44,299 nucleotides of DNA from Natribacillus halophilus. GTDB taxonomy: Bacteria > Bacillota > Bacilli > Bacillales > Marinococcaceae. Position numbers and translations under genes: made by a program. Where the stretch lies: contig NZ_FNEN01000021.1 of assembly GCF_900100185.1 (NCBI RefSeq), forward strand, positions 1 to 44,299. Reading direction: 5' to 3'. Every line of letters starts with the position of its first letter. Within the stretch, counting starts at the first letter, position 1. Under the pieces are notes generated by a model. The model ran no database searches. It saw nothing but the letters and a program-made list of their open reading frames with translations, and was not told where the DNA came from. Below are positions 38,738 to 44,299 of the stretch, piece by piece.

Positions 38738-39376
38738 CATGCGATCGCTCCACATTTTTTAAAAGCCATTTCAAGACTAAGGGAGACGTATGTCCAAAAA
38801 AGGCCATTTTTCAGCGTTTGACGCTATGCGTTATCACAATGTTAGTTATCACACCACATTTTTTGAGCACAAAACGAAAAAATCATGAGCTTTGATGCTT
38901 ATTCATGCATGCTTTTACTTGGAGGTATGAATAATTCAGGTTTGTATGTCGTATTTATTTCATACATTATATGGTCATATTAGATAATATAAAGCTTCAT
39001 TTTTAGCCAATGATCATAATGACAGACTTATCAGATAGCGCTATCATAATCGTATATTTACTTACTAGTGTGTATCCTTTTAAGGGGGTGACAGGAATCA
39101 TTGTCGTAACACCTATTGCGCAGGTTGTCGCTTGATTTCGTATGATAGGTTCGACCATATGTCGCGTCCGAACACCCGCAACTTCCGACGGTTCTGGGAT
39201 TTGTCAAAGCCATTCGATTTCATTTTCTTCCCGTTTGGACAGATGGGAATATCCTCGGAGAAATTTGAATATCACTGCCCGTTTCGATGTTCGTCTTGCT
39301 TCGTTTGTTCAAATCGATGAAAGCATCAGCCTCGGCGAATGCCGAGAGGCTATATAAATACGAGGAGGTGAACATA
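38738..39376. other. Non-coding and decayed region after the IS1380 relic
   Basis: No intact gene is seen. On the plus strand, a GTG at 39088 after AAGGGG opens a 15-codon frame. On the minus strand between about 39130 and 39370, consecutive segments look coding in two frames: one contains ADAFIDLNKRSKTNIETGSD and QISPRIFPSVQTGR, and the next IPEPSEVAGVRTRHMVEPII. I cannot assign them to a family. They suggest a frameshifted gene remnant of higher GC than its flanks. Confidence 0.3.
39033..39046 (+). promoter_or_regulatory. Candidate CcpA (cre) operator
   Basis: AGATAGCGCTATCA matches the cre consensus TGWNANCGNTNWCA at all defined positions except the first, and its core GATAGCGCTATC is a perfect 12-base palindrome. 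It lies about 40 bases before a GTG with a good ribosome binding site and follows an AT-rich promoter-like stretch. It probably controlled a gene that is now lost. Confidence 0.4.
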
Positions 39377-39427
39377 TTGAGCCGGAAACCTCATCCCAAA
39401 GAAAGAATTTATATTCATAATATTTAA
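39377..39427 (+). pseudogene. Orphan gene start with strong ribosome binding site
   Basis: GAGGAGGTG (39362-39370) precedes a TTG at 39377 with ideal spacing. Only 16 codons (MSRKPHPKERIYIHNI) follow before TAA. It looks like a truncated gene start. The next 400 bases (39428-39832) are AT-rich with no gene I can support. Confidence 0.3.
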
Positions 39428-39832
39428 AGGATACAAAATATGAAGTGGAAGGCTTATGAGCCATGCGTAATGAGGGAGAACGAGAATTAATTGCAACCTT
39501 TATAACGATATTGTTCTGTTAAAGATAAAAATTTAAAAACAATTGCAAAAAGGAAAAAACAAAATGAAGCTTTGCGCATGAGGTAAGGAATGATGGTAAC
39601 ACTTGCTAAAACCTAGCACCGATTTTTTCGCCGTCTTTATCGGTGTATTGACGCCTTAAACAGTGTTCGCAATGCTTTTCATCAATATGATAGAGACCTG
39701 TCCCCATCGAAGGTCACACCCCAAAAATATGGAACTATTATTCCAAAATTGAAATCCCTAAACTCAAAACACGGTGACAGCGGTTATAAGCTACATCAGT
39801 ACCTGTTCGGTTACCTTTTAGGAGGAATTTTC

Positions 39833-40657
39833 GTGAGCTACCGTCCATATCGATCTTCTCGACCGAAGTTCTCAGCTGGTCGCCGAGTCCTGGCTGGTTT
39901 GACCATGCTCGTGTTTTTGCTGACCAGCTGCGCAGGTGCCGACGACAGTACACAGGGCGACAGTACACAGTCGAGCACTTCCGAAACAGCTAACACCATC
40001 GTTCTCATCAATCCGAACTCCAATGAAGACTCGACCCGCTCGATGGCCGACCTCGCCGAGGCGGAGGCCGACGGCGTCGCAAATGTTGAGGGAGTCAGTA
40101 ATGAAGATGCTCCACCGCTGCTGGAGACACCTCAGGATATGGAAGAAGCGGCGCCTGGCGTAGTGGAGCTCGGCGTAGAAGCCGCGGAAGATGAGAACGT
40201 TGCCGCCATTATCGTCTCAGCCTTCAGCGATCCAGGGCTTGAGGAATTGCGCGAGGAGGTCGATGTCCCGGTGTTCGGCATCGGTGAAGAGTCATTTCAT
40301 GCCGCCGCGCAGGACGACCGGAAGTTCAGCATCGCAACTATCACGCCGGACGAGGACTTGGTCGAGTCGTTCCAGGAGAGAGCCGAGTCGTTTGGTTATT
40401 CGCATCTGTATCAGGGTGTCAGGGTCACGCCCGGGGACCCTGATGAACTGGATGAGTCACCGGAAGAACTTGACGCGGCGCTAACTGAAGCGGTACAGGA
40501 GTCCATCAGTTCGGAAGGCGCCGAAGCGGTAATCATGGGTGGCGGGCCGCTGTCGGAGCCTGCTCTCAGAATAGAGGAGGAATTCGAGGAGCCTTTGGTG
40601 GTCCCTGTCATCGCGGCAACTGATGAAGCGCTCGACGTCGTCAACGAGACAGAATAG
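39833..40657 (+). CDS. Acidic lipoprotein related to hydantoin/allantoin racemases, catalytic cysteines absent
   Basis: A 274-residue protein with start GTG 39833 after AGGAGG. The signal sequence GRRVLAGLTMLVFLLTSC ends in a lipobox (Cys33) and has a twin-arginine pair. The body follows the Asp/Glu/hydantoin racemase fold: TIVLINPNSNEDSTRSM, AAIIVSAFSDPGLEELRE, VPVFGIGEESFHAA and VIMGGGPLSEPA. In active racemases the two catalytic cysteines lie at the positions of Ala130 (ACF.DPG) and Gly237 (GCAG). Cys33 is the only cysteine in the protein. It is therefore probably a cell-surface binding or sensory protein rather than an enzyme. Codon use is GC-rich and the body is very acidic, unlike the neighbours, suggesting transfer. 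Confidence 0.75.
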   Translation: MSYRPYRSSRPKFSAGRRVLAGLTMLVFLLTSCAGADDSTQGDSTQSSTSETANTIVLINPNSNEDSTRSMADLAEAEADGVANVEGVSNEDAPPLLETPQDMEEAAPGVVELGVEAAEDENVAAIIVSAFSDPGLEELREEVDVPVFGIGEESFHAAAQDDRKFSIATITPDEDLVESFQERAESFGYSHLYQGVRVTPGDPDELDESPEELDAALTEAVQESISSEGAEAVIMGGGPLSEPALRIEEEFEEPLVVPVIAATDEALDVVNETE

Positions 40658-41159
40658 GTATAGTTCCTTCAGCTCCATAACACAATGAGGTGGTCTCAAG
40701 AAGATCTCGTGTGCTGTCGGGACTGGTGATGTGTACGGGTGCCCAGTAAGGACAGTCATGGAGTCCCCTTGTAGAAGATGTATCGCGTCAAAGATCATCT
40801 CCACTACGAGGCTCCACTGCTTACCTATGGTGCCACGCTCGACGTCTCGAGGGAATTGGCTATCTTCCTGGCCCAGTTGTTGGCCGATAAGCGTGAGTAT
40901 CAACTGCGCCCACAGGAATGCCAGAACGCACAACCCTGTCTCCACGTTGAATTCCAACGACACCTTGCCAGGTCAGGTCGTCGGTGCCAAGCAAATTGGT
41001 GAGTGTGTCCCTACCACGCCAGTGAAGACGAAGGTGGCGATCCAGGCCGCGGGTGGTCAAACACAAAAATCGCCCTATGGCTACTCAAACGGCCCCAACA
41101 CGCCAGCTGGCCCCAACCGCGCCGAGAACCACCGCACTCACGACGATACAAACACCTAA
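40658..41159. other. GC-rich stretch without an intact gene
   Basis: Composition matches the preceding lipoprotein gene and drops near 41160-41200. Apart from the transposase start given separately, no complete frame is convincing. On the minus strand a hydrophobic run (LCVLAFLWAQLILTLIGQQLG, about 40870-40935) could be a permease helix or just the shadow of the plus-strand relic. Confidence 0.4.
40778..41002 (+). mobile_element. N-terminal relic of an actinobacterial-type IS5-group transposase
   Basis: The product begins MYRVKDHLHYEAPLLTYGAT and continues LDVSRELAIFLAQLLADKRE. The L.Y.ATLDV.REL..FLA.LLA..R pattern is the start of DDE transposases common in Actinobacteria. The expected helix-turn-helix (RALT..QAVL.LRWF) does not follow, so the gene is decayed after about 45 residues. 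It supports a high-GC donor for this segment. Confidence 0.5.
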
Positions 41160-41349
41160 CTAAACGGTATTGTCCTTAGCTCGGGTCTCAGCCCGAGCTA
41201 CTTGTGCTATCTCAAAACCTTTGGTATATGAAAGTTGAGAGAATGGTGTAAATAAACTTCCCCCAACAACGTCATAATAGGCATAGAGGGTTTCGTTGTA
41301 ATCAGGGAAATTTGTCATTTTCGGAACATATTCTACGTATTTAACAATA
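41160..41349 (-). pseudogene. 3' part of an unrecognised gene cut by the IS1182-type element
   Basis: On the minus strand the frame is open from the IS boundary to a TAG at 41160-41162. About 62 residues look like real protein: IVKYVEYVPKMTNFPDYNET, then LYAYYDVVGGSLFTPFSQLS, then YTKGFEIAQVARAETRAK. I do not recognise the family. The upstream part is not joined in frame across the element at 43165, so it is not shown to belong to that fragment. Confidence 0.4.
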
Positions 41350-43164
41350 GGTTAGCACCCAAAAACTATGGTTTTAAGGTTCACTCAAAGTCTTTTCCAA
41401 CAAAAGTGAGCCGCGTTTTAGAGTTCAAAAGGGTATTTTTTCTTTGAAAAAAATCACCCCATCCCCTCTATATGGTGGCTGGAGCCATCTTTTTAAGGTG
41501 TTTCGTGCATCTTTTGAAGTTTTGGGCAATGATTGAGGCATATAACCAGATTTTTGGACGTACGCGTCCCCTGACAGGCAAATCCTCCAATCGATAGGCC
41601 CATTTTAATACAGATGGCACACCTTCGACACTCGCCTGAAAGTTGGAAAGATCCTGGTGCCTTTTTGTTCCAATTTTGGCGCGCGTTTGGTCGGTCCGTC
41701 TTTTGGTTTCGCTAAACGAAACGTGGTAGGCTTTCTTTTGCTCTTTGACTTGGCACTGGTTGAGTAGAGGGCATTGCTCGCAATGGTCTTTGTAAAATTT
41801 GGCTGTGTATATCTCTTTCTCGGCATCGTAGATGGCAAAGGTTGGCTCATAGCCTTGTGGACATCTTGTGATCTCACCTGTTTCGGGATCAATCTCAAAT
41901 TGATCGACCCCTATATAGTCATCGGAAACAGGACCACCTGTCATCTTTGAAAAGTTGATTTCAAGGTCTTTTCCATCTGCGTGCTTCACCGTTTCCTGGC
42001 GATAGTAAGCGCCGTCAACAGCTAGTGTGTCAATCTCGTCGGCCAAAGGGTGCTCTTTGACAAAGTCCTCGCCAAATTGGGCATCACTATGGGTGTTCTC
42101 TTTCAAGTCGGCATGCATAATAAGCCCTGTTTCTTGTTCAGGGTCATGAACTTCGACAAGATTTAGGCTATTGCCCGATATGATGGTCGCCGCCTTTATG
42201 ACGAAAGGTTGCGTCAGGGTCCGATGGGTTTTGAAGGACACGAGAAGATAATTTTGATCCCTCGATCGGAACAGCGACACCGTCCTCTGTCTCAATGGAT
42301 TGTTCTTGAAGGAGTCGCGACAGGTGCGCAAAAGCATCCGTATCAAGAGCTACGGATGTATCTTTAACCCACGCGTGCAAGTCATACGCCTGATAAATGA
42401 GGGATTCCAGTTTAGATGCTTCCTCTGCCGATTTGGTTTTATATATGGTTTGGTTCTTATGGCCTTTCTCAAGGTATGCCAAATAAGACTCAGGGATATC
42501 CAATCCCGGAACCTTGTTTACTTCCTTGACCATGTTACGAATCACCGTATAAACCAACTCAATGCGTGTCATTTTCTTGCAGGAACTGTCGAGCATCGTG
42601 GAATCCATGCGTGCCAGCGATTTATTTAAAGACAGAAAATCGGCCATCTTTTCAGCGAGCGATTCCATTTCTTGTTGGAGGAGGTTTTCTCCCGTTTGGA
42701 GTTCATGTTCAACCAGGCGACATCTAAAGTTAGATATGGTATTGACACAGAGACGTTCCTTATCTGCATTTGCCTCCAGACCCAAAGCATATTGAAACCG
42801 ATAATCAAAATAAAGAGATCCAATCAACTCTTCGTCAGAAAGCAAGTTCTGTTGCTTGAGGATAAGCAAACCAACCAGTACATTCACTGGCTTGTTTGGG
42901 GGCTGGCCTTTCGCTATATAATACGGAAAAACGTTCTTCATCAATTTGCGTAAGAATAAGACGATAAAAATCCTCGGCCTAGCTTTTTTTTAGGATTTCA
43001 ACAACATAGTCCGGAAATGCTTGATCCTGATCGAAGAGTGTTTTTTGTACATGTTTGTCTCCTGGCTTGAACATGGTAGAACCTCCAACATCGTAGTCTG
43101 TCTCTATTATAATCGATTTTTCGGTCTAATTGGTGGAAAATCTGGACCTTTTTGGGTGAGAACC
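41350..43164 (-). mobile_element. IS1182-family insertion sequence, about 1.8 kb, inactivated
   Basis: Terminal inverted repeats are visible: GGTTAGCACCCAAAAA from 41350 and, reversed, GGTTCTCACCCAAAAA ending at 43164 (14 of 16 bases agree). Between them lies one IS1182-type transposase gene on the minus strand. I see no clear target duplication at the flanks. Confidence 0.75.
41468..43074 (-). pseudogene. IS1182-family transposase, three lesions
   Basis: Start ATG at 43074 with GGAGGT just upstream (MFKPGDKHVQKTLFDQDQAF). Family features are PPNKPVNVLVGLLILKQQ, LARMDSTMLDSS, RHKGGDHHIG, LAVDGAYY (catalytic Asp), a Cys-rich DHCEQCPLLNQC and a C-terminal VRPKIWLYASIIAQNFKR. An in-frame TAG is at 42979-42981 after an A-run (KKS stop AEDFYRLIL). 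A one-base insertion near 42945 in a T-run and another near 42175 change the frame. The protein cannot be made whole. Confidence 0.85.
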
Positions 43165-43273
43165 AGTAATTGACTAAATGTATACTGAACAATTGTTGTA
43201 TATGATCAAAAAGGAAAAAAGTTATGCGTGAACATATAGGTTGTAAAAAATGTATAATACCTTGAATTGCCAT
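43165..43273 (-). pseudogene. Start of an unrecognised gene cut by the IS1182-type element
   Basis: ATG at 43273 follows GGAGGAG and opens 36 codons (MAIQGIIHFLQPICSRITFF...) to the IS boundary. It is the next gene after the NCS2 permease in the same direction. The peptide is hydrophobic and unrecognised; it may be spurious. Confidence 0.25.
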
Positions 43274-43280
43274 TAAAACT

Positions 43281-43310
43281 CCTCCAAAGAGACGCTTGTC
43301 TCTCTGGGGG
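43281..43310 (-). terminator. Hairpin after the truncated permease
   Basis: CCTCCAAAGAGAC and GTCTCTCTGGGGG form a 13-bp stem with one mismatch and one wobble and a GCTT loop. On the minus strand it is followed by AGTTTTAATGG. It may terminate permease transcription, or mask the ribosome binding site of the frame starting at 43273. Confidence 0.4.
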
Positions 43311-43347
43311 AGAATGTGAATTATATTCAAACTGGGACTCATAGGCG

Positions 43348-44040
43348 TTATCCGCCGGCCTTTGTTGATGTGGGAGGATCATTTGTTGCGTGTTCCGTTT
43401 TGTCGGGACCATTAAGCAATAAATTCAAAGTGAACAACGTGATGGTTCCCATGACGATACCGTTTCCGACAATGAGCGTAATATTATCAGGGTAAGCGGC
43501 TAAAACCTCTTCCGCGCCTTCGATCGCTAAAGCGATTCCTAAACCGACAGCAATAACGAGTTGATTCGTTCCCTTTGTCAAATCTGATCGGTTGATCATC
43601 CGCAGTGAGGTAGCAATCAACATTCCGAACATGGGGATCATCGCGCCTCCAAGGACCGGCCTGGGGATCATGGAAGCGAGAGCGGATACTTTGGGAAAAA
43701 GGCCCAATATCAGAAGAATGATGCCGGCCGCAATTAGTACATAGCGGCTTTTAACGCCCGTAAGGGCAACTAAACCTACGTTTTGTGAAAAAGTAGAATG
43801 GGTGAAGGAATTAAAGATTCCACTGATAAACCCACCAACCCCTTCCGCTCTCAGTCCTTTTTTAATGTCATGACCGGTTAACTTGCGATCAGTAATTTCG
43901 CCAAGGGCAAAAAAGGCGCCAATACTTTCGATCATAATAATGATGGCAACAATGGTCATCGTTATAATCGCTGACAATTCAAAGGTGGGCATTCCGAAAA
44001 AGAAAGCATTCCTGTTAGGTGAAATTTTGGGCTTTGAACA
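43348..44040 (-). pseudogene. NCS2 xanthine/uracil permease, 5' half replaced by an IS110-type element
   Basis: About 230 C-terminal residues remain. FFFGMPTFELSAIITMTIVA, IGAFFALGEITDRKLTGHD, FTHSTFSQNVGLVALTGVKSR and PRPVLGGAMIPMFGMLIATS are typical of the PbuX/PucJ/UraA class. The frame continues a few codons past 44035 into sequence that belongs to the mobile element. The N-terminal half is not in the window, so the gene is interrupted or truncated. It is a second NCS2 gene, different from the intact one at 33456. Confidence 0.85.
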
Positions 44041-44045
44041 CAAAA

Positions 44046-44120
44046 GAGCCTCCTTGGTATAGTGCGGAGTAGACGATGAATGATCATCGAATCTCGAATT
44101 TAGGGAACCAAGGAGGACTC
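44046..44120 (+). promoter_or_regulatory. Structured leader of the IS110 element that pairs with its own ribosome binding site
   Basis: CCTCCTTGGT (44049-44058) is an exact inverted copy of ACCAAGGAGG (44107-44116), the latter containing the AAGGAGG of the transposase. GAG and CTC extend the stem past one bulge. An inner stem CGATGA/TCATCG lies at 44074-44089. Transcripts entering from outside would fold and hide the ribosome binding site. Confidence 0.6.
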
Positions 44121-44123
44121 ATC

Positions 44124-44299
44124 ATGAATTATACACAAAATGAAAAGCTCGCTCAAATCACCCCGGAAACACTTATCATTGGCGTCGACATTGCTAAGAA
44201 CAAACATGTTGCTCGTGCCATTGATGATCGCGGTTTCGAGTTTGGGAAACGCATCAATTTCACCAACGACCTTGAAGGTTTTGAGACGTTTCTAAGATG
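44124..44299 (+). mobile_element. IS110-family transposase, N-terminus (runs off window)
   Basis: ATG 44124 follows AAGGAGG by seven bases. The product begins MNYTQNEKLAQITPETLIIG and contains GVDIAKNKHVARAIDDRG, the RuvC-like DEDD start of IS110 recombinases with its first catalytic Asp. Fifty-eight codons are visible. Its left end lies at about 44035-44045, inside the permease gene. The family uses a structured RNA from the element ends to choose its target; that RNA is not identifiable here. Confidence 0.85.

Noticed and set aside
40481-40963. Long minus-strand frame over the lipoprotein and GC-rich stretch
   Set aside because: High GC lengthens open frames; the plus strand has the recognisable lipoprotein and transposase start. 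A short hydrophobic run alone is not enough.
41177-41200. Perfect 9-bp GC-rich hairpin (TAGCTCGGG / CCCGAGCTA) considered as a terminator
   Set aside because: No T run follows on either strand, and on the minus strand it lies inside a protein-like frame (VARAETRAK), so codon repetition explains it.
42300-42953. Plus-strand frames opposite the IS1182 transposase
   Set aside because: They mirror the minus-strand transposase, which has clear family motifs.

Overview
The window is chromosomal DNA of a low-to-mid GC Firmicute in the Bacillaceae. The strongest evidence is the gene order phoP-phoR-polA-mutM-ytaF-coaE-gapB-nrdR-dnaB-dnaI-(mqnC)-ytxC-thrS, which closely follows the Bacillus subtilis backbone. 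Strong Shine-Dalgarno sequences, frequent TTG/GTG starts, a T-box and a GlpP-type leader agree with this. Very acidic exported proteins (PstS and the lipoprotein at 39.8 kb) and many insertion-sequence relics suggest a halophilic or haloalkaliphilic member; that is an inference, and no species is claimed.

Region 1 (1-7 kb) is glycerol catabolism: glpF, glpK, glpD and glpP, which encodes the antiterminator. glpD keeps a leader terminator of the GlpP-controlled kind. An IS-family transposase tail lies just upstream of glpF. The glpK-glpD gap is filled with decayed genes: a frameshifted PLP aminotransferase, the severed start of its downstream partner, a relic of a second glpK and the short C-terminal part of an Rpn-type nuclease. 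Region 2 (7-9.1 kb) has a DUF2512 membrane protein, a stress-type SDR oxidoreductase and relics of a helicase/DUF2726 gene.

Region 3 (9.2-16.8 kb) is a complete phosphate-starvation block: a PhoP box, pstS-pstC-pstA-pstB1-pstB2-phoU and phoP-phoR. A second phosphate module, phoU2-nptA (Na+/Pi symporter type), lies at 28.3-30.5 kb. Region 4 (17-33.4 kb) is the conserved replication, repair and housekeeping backbone. It has a CcpN-type operator at gapB, three tandem 52-bp hairpin repeats after nptA and a threonine T-box before thrS.

Region 5 (33.4-44.3 kb) is accessory. It holds an NCS2 purine/pyrimidine permease, a PucR-type regulator, a YfcC-type transporter, and then about 6 kb of wreckage. 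The wreckage contains an IS1380-type tail, decayed reading frames, a GC-rich segment with an acidic lipoprotein related to hydantoin/allantoin racemases but lacking both catalytic cysteines, an actinobacterial-type transposase start, an inactivated IS1182-family element, and a second NCS2 permease whose 5' part has been replaced by an IS110-family element running off the window. The theme is purine, hydantoin or related nitrogen-compound uptake under erosion by mobile elements.

The best candidates for something undescribed are the membrane-anchored pseudo-racemase, the 52-bp hairpin array, and the structured leader of the IS110 element that buries its own ribosome binding site.
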